A stretch of 64,000 nt of DNA from WJKG01 sp964627305 (GTDB lineage: Bacteria > Zixibacteria > MSB-5A5 > GN15 > FEB-12), in NCBI GenBank assembly GCA_964627305.1, contig CAZVHP010000001.1, positions 372,001 to 436,000 on the forward strand, given 5' to 3'. The position numbers were made by a program, and so were the translations under genes. Each line of letters starts with the position of its first letter. Position 1 is the stretch's first letter. Below are positions 16,192 to 26,600 of the stretch, one piece after another. Below the pieces are notes generated by a model. The model had not been told where the DNA came from. It ran no database searches and saw only the letters and a list, made by a program, of their open reading frames with translations.

Positions 16192-17102
16192 TTGACCAGC
16201 GCCTCCGCGAACGCGGCGGCATCGAACCGCTGCAGATCCTCCACCTTCTCACCAAGGCCGACAAAATCCACCTGCGTCCCCAGCTCCTGGGCGACCGCAA
16301 TCATCACTCCGCCCTTGGCCGTGCCGTCCAGCTTGGTCACTATGATGCCGTCACATCCGACCGCGTCGGTGAACACCTTCACCTGCGAAATGGCGTTCTG
16401 CCCGGTGGAGCCGTCGATTATGAGTTTCGTGTACACCGGAGCCTGCGGATTCGCTTTCTGCACCACCCTGCGGATCTTCTTGAGTTCCTCCATCAGGTTC
16501 GTCTTGGTATGCAGTCGACCCGCCGTGTCCACCAGCAGAATATCGGCGCCTCGCGCTGTGGCCGCCTGAGTCGCGTCGAACGCCACCGAGGCCGGGTCGG
16601 CCCCCTCCTGCGACCGTACGATATCCACCTTGGCACGCTCCGCCCAGATGGCCACCTGGTCAACCGCCGCTGCCCGAAAGGTATCGCATGCCGCTATCAT
16701 TGCCCGCTTTCCTTCGGCCGAGAACCACGACGCCAGTTTGCCGATCGTCGTTGTCTTGCCCACACCGTTAACCCCCACGATCAGCCACACCACTGGTCGC
16801 TGATCATCCGGTTTGAACAACGGCTGCTCCTTGCTGACCAGAATACGCGCTATCTCCTGCCGCAGCAATTCCAGCACCTGCTCACCGTCGGCCATTCGCT
16901 GCTCGCGGGCCTGCTCCTTGATAGTCTCAATCAACCGTACTGTGGCGCTGTAGCCGACATCCGCTTCGATCAGGATTTCTTCGATCTCCTCCAGCAAGTC
17001 ATCATCGATCTTTCGCCGGATCACTACCTGCGAAATCTTGCCGAGCAGATTGTCCCGCGTCTTTGACAGGGACTCTCTGAGTTTCTTGAATGAGTTGAAC
17101 AT
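16188..17102 (-). CDS. ftsY: Signal recognition particle receptor FtsY
   Basis: FtsY is the SRP receptor GTPase that brings ribosome-nascent chain complexes to the SecYEG translocon. The 304-residue protein consists only of the N domain (helical, to about residue 95) and the G domain. It lacks the long acidic A domain of E. coli FtsY. GTPase motifs are clear: P-loop GVNGVGKTTTIGKLA, I-box 'DTFRAAAVDQ', 'DTAGRLHTKTNLMEEL' and the guanine specificity motif TKLDGTAKGG. It follows smc by 18 bases, a common gene order. Confidence 0.97.
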   Translation of the reverse strand: MFNSFKKLRESLSKTRDNLLGKISQVVIRRKIDDDLLEEIEEILIEADVGYSATVRLIETIKEQAREQRMADGEQVLELLRQEIARILVSKEQPLFKPDDQRPVVWLIVGVNGVGKTTTIGKLASWFSAEGKRAMIAACDTFRAAAVDQVAIWAERAKVDIVRSQEGADPASVAFDATQAATARGADILLVDTAGRLHTKTNLMEELKKIRRVVQKANPQAPVYTKLIIDGSTGQNAISQVKVFTDAVGCDGIIVTKLDGTAKGGVMIAVAQELGTQVDFVGLGEKVEDLQRFDAAAFAEALVK

Positions 17103-17120
17103 GGTGTCTGTCTGAATGGA

Positions 17121-20100
17121 TTATTGCAGGGATTCGTCGTCAGAGTCGCCGCCCACCCGAACGTCACCGCTCATGCGTTCAGCAATGCTGTCCGGTACGA
17201 CCCCGGTACTACCCGAGGAGTCATCATCGTCCGTGTCATCCCCCTCACCCTCACCGCTGAACCCGGCAACCCCGCCCGAGTGATCAGCGGTCTCGGTAGC
17301 TTCAGCATCACTCACAGGATGGTCGCCGTTGTCGGAGGCCCCCCCCGCAGCGGTCTCGTCCAACAACTGCCCGGGAGCACCATCCAAAGCGTCCTCGTCC
17401 GCCTGGTTGAACCGCACCGCCACCAATTGCGATATTCCCGGCTGCTCCATCGTTACGCCATAGAGGTTATCGGCCGCCTCCATCGTGATCTTGTTGTGCG
17501 TGATAATAATGAACTGCGTCTGAGCCGAGAACGTCCGCAAAATGCGCAGGAACCGGCGGCAGTTGGCATCATCCAATGGTGCATCGATCTCGTCAAGGAT
17601 GCAAAACGGCGACGGCTTCACCAGGTACAGCGAAAACAGCAGCGCTATCGCGGTCAGGGCACGCTCTCCGCCGGACATCATCGTGATCGACAGCACTTTC
17701 TTACCGCGCGGGCGCGCGAAGATGTCAACTGCCGATTCCAGCGGATCGTCCGGGTCCACCAGCCGAATGTCCGCCTCGCCGCCACTGAACAACTCCACAA
17801 AGAGCTTCTTGAAGTTCGCCCGTGCCTTCTCGAAAGTCTCCGTGAACAGCACCCTGGCGGTATGATTGATCTTGTTGATGGTCGACTTCAGATCATCCCT
17901 TGCCGTCCTCAAGTCTCCGAGCTGCTCGTTCAGGAATCTCTCCCGCTCCGAGGCTTCCTCGTACTCCTCCAGCGCCAGCAGGTTCACCGCCCCGAATGAC
18001 TTGAGCTTCTCCTTCTGCTCGACAAGGTGACGCCGTGCCTGCTCGTCCGTCATGGAATCATCCGGCCGGTTGACCGCAATCGTCATGATGTCCAGTCCGT
18101 ATTCATCACGCACCCGCTCTGCCACGCTGGCCGCCTCGGAGGCCAGCGTCGTCAGCCGTATCTCCAGGTCATGTCGCTGCTGGCTCACTTCTTCGCGCGA
18201 GGATCGCAACGTCTTCAACTCCGCCTCAGCAGCGTCCACCGCCTGCATGATGTCCGCCTGCTGCTCGCGCAACTGTGCCTGCTCTGATGATACCGTCGAG
18301 CGCTCATCAAATGTTCGTTTGAGCTGCTGCTCCAACTCGGCGATGCGGCCCGTCGCATCCTCGATCTGTTGCTCTGCCTCCCTAATCTGGGCACGTTTGG
18401 TGGCAATCGTGTTGGTCATCTCCTGCCGAAGCTCGTGCAGGTGCGATATCTGGCTGGCTGCCTGCTCGACTCTGCTGCGCGTCTCAATCGTCAGCATCTG
18501 CAACTGCGAAACCCGACTCGTCGCCTCGCTTGCCGCACGCTCCAGGTCCTCAAGCTTTACCCCCTCCGCACTGAGCGTGCTCACGAGCGAATCCTTGCGA
18601 GTGGCCAGTTCGCTGAAGCTCAGCCCCAGGCTGTACTGCCGCGCGCGAATCTTCTCCAGCTTCCCGTGTGCCGATGCTCGATCACGGACAAGACGTTCCT
18701 GCGATGCAGCCAGAGAGCGCTGCTGGTATTCCGTTTCCCGCAGAAGCTGCTCAGCCTGTGAGCATCTGCCAGTCAGTTCATCTATCTGTTCGGCGATTGC
18801 TGATACTTCGCTTCGGGCCGTCACAGTCTGCCGCTCCAGTTCTTTCCTGTGCTCACGAGCCAGTTCAAGCTCCTCAGTCAGATCCGCCAGCAGCGTTTCC
18901 TGCTCCTTGATGCGCTCGCGGCGACGGAACAACGGGAAAGTGTCATCGGAGCCGCCCGCCATCAGGTTTTGGCTGTACACCTGCCCTTCCGTGGACACTG
19001 CCTTGAAGCCGAACGGCAGCTTCTGCAGGATTGGCGTCGGATCGGCACCCGCCTTGAAAACAGCCACCCGCGAAAGCACCGCCTCCATCAACGCACGCAA
19101 CCCGGTGTCGGTCGTCACAAACTGATCCATCCACCCGACAAACGCCTCACCGTCCAGTTGTGGTCGGTGAACTACCGCGCTGATTGTCCCGCTGTCAGGG
19201 AGCAGGATGCCGATACGGCCCTTCTTCTCGCGCCGAATGAATTCAATCACCTCTTCGGCCGACCGGCGATCACGACAGATCAGAAAGCCGGCCATTTCAC
19301 CCAGAGCGGCCTCCAGCGCCCGCTCCAGACCGTCGACAGGTACAAAAGCGTCGGCCACAGTGCCTGTCACACCCGGCCACTGGCCCTGTTGCTCCATCAC
19401 TGCCACCACGCCGGATCCGAAGCCCTCGTACTGAACAATCATATCCTCAAGCAGCTTCCGCCGTGCCTCGCAGGCCTCCACCGAGGCCGTCACACGAGCG
19501 ATCCGCTCCGTGGTCTCAAGGCCCTCGCTGGCGAGATCCTCCAGCTGCTCCTGCAACTCGTCCCGCCTCTGTCGCGCCGTATCCCGCTGCGAGGCAAGAT
19601 CCGCCAGCTCCGCCGCATGCTTCCGGGCTGCCTCCGCTGCCTCCAAAACGTCGGCGTCGATCTGTTCCAGTTGCACCCTGATGTCCGCAAGGCTCCCGGT
19701 CAGCTCCTGCTCCTGCTCCTGCAGATGATCCTCTTCGCTCTTGCCGGACAACAACTGCCCCTCAAGCTCCGCCAGCCTCCGGTTCTCGGTCTCGCGCGCA
19801 TGACGCGCCGCCAGAAGCCGCTCATCCGCCCGGGCCTGAGCCCGCTCCGCCTCCGTCAGCTGTGCCGCCAATGCGGCCTGCTCCTGCTGGTACGACTGAA
19901 GCTTCCCCTCCACCTCCGAGACCTGCTCAGCAAGCAGTCCCAGACGAGTCTCAAGGGCACGAATGTCTTCTGTGTTGCGGTCGATCAATTGCCGGGCGTT
20001 CGAGCGCTTCTCCACCAGTACCGATATCTGTGTCTCCTGTTCGTGCGCCGCTTCCGTGATCTCAAATACCCGGTTCGAAACCTCGGATAGCTGCCGCTCC

Positions 20101-20954
20101 AGATCAACCTGCCGTCGACGGTCATTCTCCAGCCGCGCCGAGATACGGTCCAGTTGCGCCTGCTTCTGCGATGTTGCATCAGCCAGGCGATCGAGCTCCG
20201 CCTGCAACTCCCGACGCTGCTGCTCAATCGCCTTCACGCGCTGCGAACCCAGGTACAACTCCCAGCCCTTGACATCATCCTGAATCTTCTGATAGCGCTC
20301 GGCCTTGTGGTACTGACGCTTCAGCGACCGAACCCGCGTCTGTACCTCGGCGAATATGTCATTCAACCGCAGAAAATCGTTCTCCGTCGCCTCCAGCTTG
20401 CGAAGTGCCGCCCGCTTGCGCTGCTTGTACTTCGTAATCCCGGCAGCTTCCTCAAAGAGGAACCGACGCTCCTCAGCCTTGTCGCTGATCACCGCCTCGA
20501 TCATATCCTGCTGGATAACGCTGTATGAGTGCGCCCCCATTCCCGTGTCATAGAACAACTCCGTGATGTCCTTGCGACGGCACGGTACCTTGTTCAACAA
20601 ATACTCCGACTCTCCGCTGCGGAACAGACGGCGCGTGATCTGCAGCTCGTTGTATTCCGTCGGCAGGATGCCCCGGTCGTTCACTAGGCGCAGCGTTACT
20701 TCCGCCATCCCCAGCGGCTTGGCATCCTTCGTCCCGTTGAAGATTACTTCCTCCATCCGGCTGCCCCGAAGCAGCGATACCTTCTGCTCGCCAAGCACCC
20801 AGCGAAGAGCATCGAGGATGTTCGTCTTCCCGCAGCCGTTCGGCCCCACAATGGCCGTCATGCCACTGGCGAAATTCAGACTCGTCTTATGTGCAAAGGA
20901 CTTAAAGCCCAGCAGATTCAATTGCTTAAGATGCACGCGCCCTCCCAGGCTCAC
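17121..20954 (-). CDS. smc: Chromosome segregation protein SMC
   Basis: This 1277-residue SMC ATPase forms the core of bacterial condensin. The N-terminal head carries Walker A GPNGCGKTNILDALRWVLGE near residues 38-57. Long coiled coils flank a hinge at about 520-680 ('GVTGTVADAFV...ALGEMAGFLICRD'). The C-terminal head has the signature MMSGGERALTAIALLF and Walker B FCILDEIDAPLDD. The start is GTG overlapping the upstream stop (GTGA); a second GTG six codons in (VHLKQLNLLGF) is an alternative. An unusual acidic, low-complexity tail of about 95 residues follows the head (ends DDTDDDDSSGSTG...). ScpA and ScpB are not in the window. Confidence 0.97.
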   Translation of the reverse strand: MSLGGRVHLKQLNLLGFKSFAHKTSLNFASGMTAIVGPNGCGKTNILDALRWVLGEQKVSLLRGSRMEEVIFNGTKDAKPLGMAEVTLRLVNDRGILPTEYNELQITRRLFRSGESEYLLNKVPCRRKDITELFYDTGMGAHSYSVIQQDMIEAVISDKAEERRFLFEEAAGITKYKQRKRAALRKLEATENDFLRLNDIFAEVQTRVRSLKRQYHKAERYQKIQDDVKGWELYLGSQRVKAIEQQRRELQAELDRLADATSQKQAQLDRISARLENDRRRQVDLERQLSEVSNRVFEITEAAHEQETQISVLVEKRSNARQLIDRNTEDIRALETRLGLLAEQVSEVEGKLQSYQQEQAALAAQLTEAERAQARADERLLAARHARETENRRLAELEGQLLSGKSEEDHLQEQEQELTGSLADIRVQLEQIDADVLEAAEAARKHAAELADLASQRDTARQRRDELQEQLEDLASEGLETTERIARVTASVEACEARRKLLEDMIVQYEGFGSGVVAVMEQQGQWPGVTGTVADAFVPVDGLERALEAALGEMAGFLICRDRRSAEEVIEFIRREKKGRIGILLPDSGTISAVVHRPQLDGEAFVGWMDQFVTTDTGLRALMEAVLSRVAVFKAGADPTPILQKLPFGFKAVSTEGQVYSQNLMAGGSDDTFPLFRRRERIKEQETLLADLTEELELAREHRKELERQTVTARSEVSAIAEQIDELTGRCSQAEQLLRETEYQQRSLAASQERLVRDRASAHGKLEKIRARQYSLGLSFSELATRKDSLVSTLSAEGVKLEDLERAASEATSRVSQLQMLTIETRSRVEQAASQISHLHELRQEMTNTIATKRAQIREAEQQIEDATGRIAELEQQLKRTFDERSTVSSEQAQLREQQADIMQAVDAAEAELKTLRSSREEVSQQRHDLEIRLTTLASEAASVAERVRDEYGLDIMTIAVNRPDDSMTDEQARRHLVEQKEKLKSFGAVNLLALEEYEEASERERFLNEQLGDLRTARDDLKSTINKINHTARVLFTETFEKARANFKKLFVELFSGGEADIRLVDPDDPLESAVDIFARPRGKKVLSITMMSGGERALTAIALLFSLYLVKPSPFCILDEIDAPLDDANCRRFLRILRTFSAQTQFIIITHNKITMEAADNLYGVTMEQPGISQLVAVRFNQADEDALDGAPGQLLDETAAGGASDNGDHPVSDAEATETADHSGGVAGFSGEGEGDDTDDDDSSGSTGVVPDSIAERMSGDVRVGGDSDDESLQ

Positions 20955-21526
20955 GTCCGAGACTGCGTGATGGTCTCATCGTAGTTGCGTTTTATCCCTT
21001 CCAGTGTCTCCAGAAGAGACCGGTAAATATTCAGTCCGTCGCGCAAATAGCGCGTCTTGATTTCCAGATTGTAGTATGGCTGCCCAAGAAAATTGCCGCG
21101 GCCGATGCGAAGACAGTCAGACAACCCCAGCAGGATGCCCTCCATAAACACCGTCGACTCCAGGTTCAAATCGAGAATCATGTCGAACTTCAGCGCCCGC
21201 AACTCCCCCAGATACGACTTGCGAGGCAAACCCGACCACGTCAACTGCTTCCCGGTGGGGGAGAGGATGTGAAATCCCTTCCGCGGGAAAATGTCTGCCA
21301 CCTTCATGTCCGGCATCGTAAGCAGCGTGATATCCGTTTCCGAAAACAGACTCGTAATCTGCGGCAGGAACTGCTTCACTGTCGTCAGCTCCCGAAGCTG
21401 CCCCGGCAGGCAGACCAGCAGACGCTTCGGACGACACAGGTCAGCGGGGAACTGAAAGCTCCTGGCGGTCGTTCGCCGTTGCGCCCGCTTCAGACGCAAT
21501 CTGGCCACTAACCCCTTGATGTTCAT
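20951..21526 (-). CDS. Glycosyltransferase family 9-like protein, N-terminal domain only
   Basis: The 191-residue protein resembles the N-terminal Rossmann domain of GT9 heptosyltransferases. It has 'KRLLVCLPGQLRELTTVKQFL' at the start of the fold, then 'DITLLTMPDMKVADIF' and 'LRALKFDMILDLNLEST'. The usual second Rossmann domain, which binds the nucleotide sugar, is absent. It is therefore either a stand-alone acceptor-domain relative or a protein with another role. It overlaps rodZ and smc by 4 bases each, so it is firmly embedded in the operon and not a decaying fragment. Function unknown. Confidence 0.65.
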   Translation of the reverse strand: MNIKGLVARLRLKRAQRRTTARSFQFPADLCRPKRLLVCLPGQLRELTTVKQFLPQITSLFSETDITLLTMPDMKVADIFPRKGFHILSPTGKQLTWSGLPRKSYLGELRALKFDMILDLNLESTVFMEGILLGLSDCLRIGRGNFLGQPYYNLEIKTRYLRDGLNIYRSLLETLEGIKRNYDETITQSRT

Positions 21527-22452
21527 TGACTCCCGATGCTTTCGTCGGTAACCGCATCCCCCCCCGAACCATCCGGCTCAGGAGGAATGGATTGTGATAA
21601 GTACTTCTCCGGATTCAGATATCTGTCAACATTCGCCTGGTTGATCTCGACCCGCGACACCCGCCGCGTCGTTGGATCCCGCAAATCAACATCCTTGCCA
21701 TTCAGCCGCGTCGTCACTGCCGAGGGAACCGATATCGATACCCGAAAACGATGCGCTGCCGTCACCGAAACACTGCGCCCGGCATCTATCTGCCGAAAGA
21801 CCACCGTGTCCCCATCGGCAACAACCGTCGCCCAACTGTCTCGTTCCGCCGACAACTCCAGCTTGAGCTTCTCCGGCTGGCGATATGGTTTTACCACGCT
21901 CCAATCGAAATCGCCATATTTGTCAGACTCTCTGTCCTTGAACGTCTCTTTGATCCCCTCGCCAGCCTGATCGGCCGCTCCACTGTGCGTTCCCTCCAGG
22001 GGAGGGCCATCCCCAAACATCCGCTCCGCCACATACACAAACACCACAAATGCCAGCACCAGCAGAGCAAAGACTATCAGCAATCGGCCCGTGAATCGCT
22101 TTTCCTTTGGAATATCCCGCAACCCATCCTGCTCATCATGTTCCGTTCGACCCTTCGATACCGCCCCCTTACCCGCCTTGCGATCCTCCCGCCGAGATCC
22201 TTCCTCTATCTCAGCCTTCATCGCCTCGGTTGTGCGCGTATAATCAAGTCCAAGGACCTCCGAATACGACTTGGCAAACAGAGCGAAATACAACTCCGAT
22301 GGCAACGATGCAATATCCCCGGCCTCTATCGCTTCCAGATGCTCCAGATTTATCTTGAGCTGCTCGGACAGCTCTTCCAGATCGAGTTGCCGGCTCTCCC
22401 GCTCCTGTCTGAGCAGAGCCCCGTATCTGGCATACAAGTCATTCTTAGACAA
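21523..22452 (-). CDS. RodZ-like helix-turn-helix membrane protein
   Basis: The product (309 residues from the chosen start) has an N-terminal HTH_25/XRE-like domain ('ALLRQERESRQLDLEELSEQ...LEAIEAGD'), a basic linker and one transmembrane helix (LLIVFALLVLAFVVFVYVAE). A periplasmic region follows with a DUF4115-like beta domain ('LKLELSAERDSWATVVADGD'). RodZ couples MreB filaments to the elongasome. The longest frame starts at ATG 22494 inside maf, but a TTG at 22452 has a perfect GGAGG 9 bases upstream and lies 4 bases past the maf stop, so I chose it. It may instead be a general DUF4115 regulator, because mreB is not visible here. Confidence 0.82.
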   Translation of the reverse strand: MSKNDLYARYGALLRQERESRQLDLEELSEQLKINLEHLEAIEAGDIASLPSELYFALFAKSYSEVLGLDYTRTTEAMKAEIEEGSRREDRKAGKGAVSKGRTEHDEQDGLRDIPKEKRFTGRLLIVFALLVLAFVVFVYVAERMFGDGPPLEGTHSGAADQAGEGIKETFKDRESDKYGDFDWSVVKPYRQPEKLKLELSAERDSWATVVADGDTVVFRQIDAGRSVSVTAAHRFRVSISVPSAVTTRLNGKDVDLRDPTTRRVSRVEINQANVDRYLNPEKYLSQSIPPEPDGSGGDAVTDESIGSQ

Positions 22453-22456
22453 AAAG

Positions 22457-23071
22457 TTATGCCTCCGTGCATATTCCCGGGGCTGCGCCCGCAAGGCCGT
22501 CTAATAAGTTGCGCGGCAACCCGATAACAGTATCAAGATTACCCTCTATCCTGTCAACTAAAAAGGCCCCCATCCCTTGGATACCGTAGGCTCCCGCCTT
22601 GTCCATCGGCTCGCCTGTCCGTATATACTCCTCAATGCGACGAGCGCTGACCGCATTGAATACTACTGTCGTCTTCTCATGTCCCGATGCCAGTACCTTC
22701 CGGCCACGAACCAGCGCCAGAGCCGTCGCTACCGTATGTGTGTTGCCGGACAGCCTCAGCAGTGTCTCCAGCGCGTCTGTCTCACTGGTCGGCTTGTCCA
22801 TGATCTCGCCATCAAGCACCACCACCGTATCGCACCCCAGCACCACGCGCCTCGGGTCACAACGATTGCTCACCCACAGCGCCTTCTCCCGCGCCAGACG
22901 TTCCGCATACATGAACGGGTCTTCGCCCGGAAGCTGCTGCTCGTCCACAGTCGATACCATCTGCTCGAACCTTATACCCATCTCGGTCAGCAACTCCACC
23001 CGGCGCGGCGAGCGCGACCCCAGCACCAGGCCATGTCGCGCCGCAAGCTTTCGAATACAGTCAAACGTCAT
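22457..23071 (-). CDS. maf: Maf-family nucleotide pyrophosphatase
   Basis: Maf proteins hydrolyse non-canonical or excess NTPs such as dTTP/UTP or modified bases. The signature 'LVLGSRSPRRVELL' is near the N-terminus, followed by 'VVLGCDTVVVLDGEIMDKP' with the catalytic Asp and 'GAYGIQGMGAFLVDRIEGN' near the C-terminus. An ATG at 23071 starts just before the fold and overlaps dtd by 11 bases. An ATG at 23098 would add 9 residues. The order dtd-maf-rodZ within one transcript is tight. Confidence 0.93.
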   Translation of the reverse strand: MTFDCIRKLAARHGLVLGSRSPRRVELLTEMGIRFEQMVSTVDEQQLPGEDPFMYAERLAREKALWVSNRCDPRRVVLGCDTVVVLDGEIMDKPTSETDALETLLRLSGNTHTVATALALVRGRKVLASGHEKTTVVFNAVSARRIEEYIRTGEPMDKAGAYGIQGMGAFLVDRIEGNLDTVIGLPRNLLDGLAGAAPGICTEA

Positions 23072-23504
23072 GTTCGAGCAGTATAGTGACTGGTCCATGG
23101 TTCGTCAGCCTCACATCCATCCTGGCGCCGAAAATCCCCGTCGCAACCGTCAGACCCAGAAGGCGCAACTCCTCAATATACAACTCATACAGCCGCTCCG
23201 CCTCGGCCGGGTCGCCGGCATCACCGTACGATGGCCGCCTGCCCTTGCGCGAATCGGCATACAGCGTAAACTGCGATACCACCATCACTTCGCCGCCAAT
23301 ATCCAGCACCGACCGGTTCATTTTGCCGTCGTCGTCTTCGAAAACACGAAGATTCGCTGTTTTCTCCGCCAGCCAGCGGCACGACTGACTGCTGTCACCC
23401 CGCCGGGTACCGAACAACACCAGCAATCCATCGCCGGCGCGACTGTGACATTCGCCGCCAATCCACACCTCAGAACCCGTTGTCCGCTGCAGAAGTGCGC
23501 GCAT
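23061..23504 (-). CDS. dtd: D-aminoacyl-tRNA deacylase
   Basis: Dtd (147 residues) removes D-amino acids, and glycine, mischarged on tRNA. The family motifs are present: N-terminal MRALLQRTTGSEVWI, the cross-subunit SQFTLYADSRKGRRPSY (including the SQ-T-L core), and C-terminal 'VRLTNHGPVTILLE', which corresponds to the catalytic Gly-cis-Pro-type NxGPVT motif. It is the first gene of the operon and has a good promoter just upstream on the minus strand. Confidence 0.96.
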   Translation of the reverse strand: MRALLQRTTGSEVWIGGECHSRAGDGLLVLFGTRRGDSSQSCRWLAEKTANLRVFEDDDGKMNRSVLDIGGEVMVVSQFTLYADSRKGRRPSYGDAGDPAEAERLYELYIEELRLLGLTVATGIFGARMDVRLTNHGPVTILLEHDV

Positions 23505-23529
23505 ACTCTGCCTTTTCGTTTAGACGGGG

Positions 23530-23557
23530 AATATACGCACTGTCGCCCGAAAGACAA
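23530..23557 (-). promoter_or_regulatory. Predicted promoter of the dtd-maf-rodZ-smc-ftsY-rlmH operon
   Basis: On the minus strand, TTGTCT (23552-23557), 16 bases, then TATATT (23530-23535), 26 bases before the dtd start. Confidence 0.6.
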
Positions 23558-23645
23558 CCCCAAAGGTTTAACTGCATGTCCGACAAATAGGTCCATGCCG
23601 AAAGGACTTGCCAAGCGCGTTGCACCGTTGTTGATTACGGCACCT

Positions 23646-26600
23646 ATGGAGCATACAATTCCTTCAGTTGGCATCGATATCGGGTCCGTCTCGGTCAAGG
23701 TTGTGTTCGTTCGCAACCGCCGGATCGAACGCTCCGTCTATCGACGCTTCCACGGCGGGCCTTTCGAGGCCCTCACAGAGATCCTGCGCACCGACTTCGC
23801 CGATCTCGCCAGCCAGCCCGTCCGTCTGGGGTTGACCGGCATCGGCGGCAAGACCGCCCAGAGTATCGTCGGCGGCAAGTTCTTCGGTGAAATCTCGGCC
23901 ATCGCCCGCGGCAATTTCATCGTTGCCCCGAACGTCCGGACCGTCATCGAAATGGGCGGCGAGGACTCCAAACTGCTTATCCTTGACCCCAGGCAGCAAA
24001 CCGTCGAGGACTTCGCCATGAACGCCCAGTGCGCTGCAGGCACCGGGTCGTTTCTCGACCAGCAGGCAGGCCGTCTCAAGATTTCTATCGAGGACGAGTT
24101 CGGCCAGATGGCCCTGAAGTCAAAAAACCCGCCGCGAATCGCCGGCCGCTGCTCTGTGTTCGCCAAATCAGACATGATTCACCTGCAGCAGATCGCCACA
24201 CCCGACTATGACATTGTCGCCGGACTCTGCTTCGCTGTGGCCCGCAATTTCAAAAGCTCTATCGCCCGCGGCAAGAAATTCACTCGTCCCATTGCCTTTG
24301 AAGGCGGCGTTGCCGCCAATCCCGGCGTCGTCCGCGCCTTCACCGAGATTCTCGACCTCAAGCCCGGCGAACTGATCATCCCCGAGCACTTCAACGTCAT
24401 CGGTGCCATCGGCGCCGCCGGACTGGCCGACGAGGCTGCCCTCGAACCGGTGACCCTCGAGGCCGCCACCATCGAGAGCTACCTCAAGTACCGCCGCGCA
24501 GCCGAGTCCAGTCGTCAGGCGCTCAGCTTTGATTTCCCCGAACTCAAGCACTACGACATCACCAATGCCGCCCGACCGGAGAATATCGCCAATCTGGGCG
24601 TCTATCTCGGAATCGATATCGGCTCGCTGTCCACTAACCTGGTGCTCGTCGATGATCAGCATCGTGTCATCGCCCGGCGCTACCTCATGACCGAAGGGCG
24701 TCCCATCGAGGCCGTGCGCCGCGGTCTCTCAGAGATCGGGGAAGAGGTGGGCGACCGCGTCATCGTCAAGGCCGTCGGTACCACCGGCTCCGGACGCTAT
24801 CTGATCGGCGATTTCGTCGGCGCGGATATCGTCCGCAACGAAATCACCGCTCAGGCCACCGCCGCCGTCGATATCGACCCCACCGTTGATACCATCTTCG
24901 AAATCGGCGGACAGGACTCCAAATATATCGCCATTGACAAACAGGCCGTCGTCGACTTCGAAATGAACAAAGCCTGCGCCGCCGGGACCGGCTCATTTCT
25001 CCAGGAACAGGCCGAGAAGCTCAATATCCAGATCGAAACCGAATTCGGCGAACGCGCCCTCTGCGCCAAATGTCCGGTGGGATGCGGAGAACGGTGCACC
25101 GTCTTCATGGAGTCCGATCTCGTCGCCCACCAGCGACAAGGTGCCCCTAAGGACGACCTGCTCGCCGGGTTAGCCTATTCCATCGTCTCTAACTACCTCA
25201 CCCGCGTCGTCGGCGATCGCCGCATCGGCAAGAACATCTTCTTCCAGGGCGGCGTGGCCTGGAACAAAGCCGTCGTGGCCGCCTTCGAGAAGTTGCTGGG
25301 CAAAAAGGTAACCGTCCCGCCCCACCATGATGTCACGGGGGCCATCGGTGCCGCCCTCCTGGCTGCCGAGGCCCACGCCGCAACAACCGGATTCGAAACC
25401 CGCTTCAAGGGTTTCGATCTGCACAAACGCCGCTACGATGTCGAATCCTTCGCCTGTGAGGAGTGCTCCAATCAGTGTGAGATCCACGTCGTCCACATAG
25501 AGGGAGAGGAGCCACTCTACTACGGATCACGCTGCGAAAAGTACGATGTCGACAAGAAGAAGGGCAAGACTCGCATACCCGACTACGTCCAACGCCGCCA
25601 AAGATTGCTTTATAAGCGCTATGTCACTCCGCCCGCATCGATATCGTCCCGAGGAAGCATTGGTATCCCCCTGGTGCTGCACTTCTTCGAATACTATCCC
25701 TTCTGGCGCGCGTTTCTCGAGACCGCCGGCTACCGCGTCGTTAACTCCGGCAAATCCACCCAGAATATTGTCAACGATGCGCTCGAGCTCTTCGTCGCCG
25801 AAACCTGCTATCCGATCAAGATGGTCTACGGCCACGTTCAGCATCTGCTCAACGGCCGGAAGGTCGATGCTATCTTCATGCCGACTATCATCAAGACCGC
25901 CGAGGAGAAGGATGAGGACCAAGGCGCCTATATCTGCCCCTGGGTACAAACAGTCGGCTCCGCCGTCCGCAATCGATTTGACTTCGATGACGGCATCCGC
26001 CTGATTGATGCCCCCGTCAACCTCTCCTACGACCGCGATGACCTCCGGCAGAGCCTCAAACAACTCGCCCGGCAGCTCCGGCTGCCCGACCGCGTCTTCC
26101 GCAAGGCTGTCGATGCCGGCCTGCGCGCCTTCAGGCTCTACAATCTCGCCATGCAGGATGAAGGGCAGCGTATTCTCAATGAACTCCGTCCTGACGAACG
26201 GGCGATGGTCATTGTCAGCCGCCCCTACAACGGCTACGATCGCAAGCTCTCTTTGGAACTGCCTGACAAGATCCGCAATCTCGGATTCAAGGCCATCCCG
26301 ATGGATTTCCTGCCGGTTCCCGAGGACGACAAAGATCAGGCCTTCATGTACTGGAGCTACGGACGCCGCATTCTCAGTGCCGCCGACTATATCAGGCGAC
26401 ACAAGAACCTATTCGCAATCTATATCACCAGCTTCGGCTGTGGCCCGGACTCGTTCATCTCCCATTTCTTCCGCCGGCGCATGCACGGCAAGCCATATCT
26501 GCAACTGGAACTCGATGAACACTCCGCCGATGCCGGTATGGTGACCCGCTGCGAGGCTTTCTTCGACTCGCTCCGGTTCTATCGCCACCAACCCCCCATC

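Noticed and set aside
22599..23645. N-terminal 349 codons of the long frame leading into the giant activase
   Set aside because: This part is antisense to maf and dtd, and its composition is not protein-like. The activase fold starts right after the ATG at 23646.
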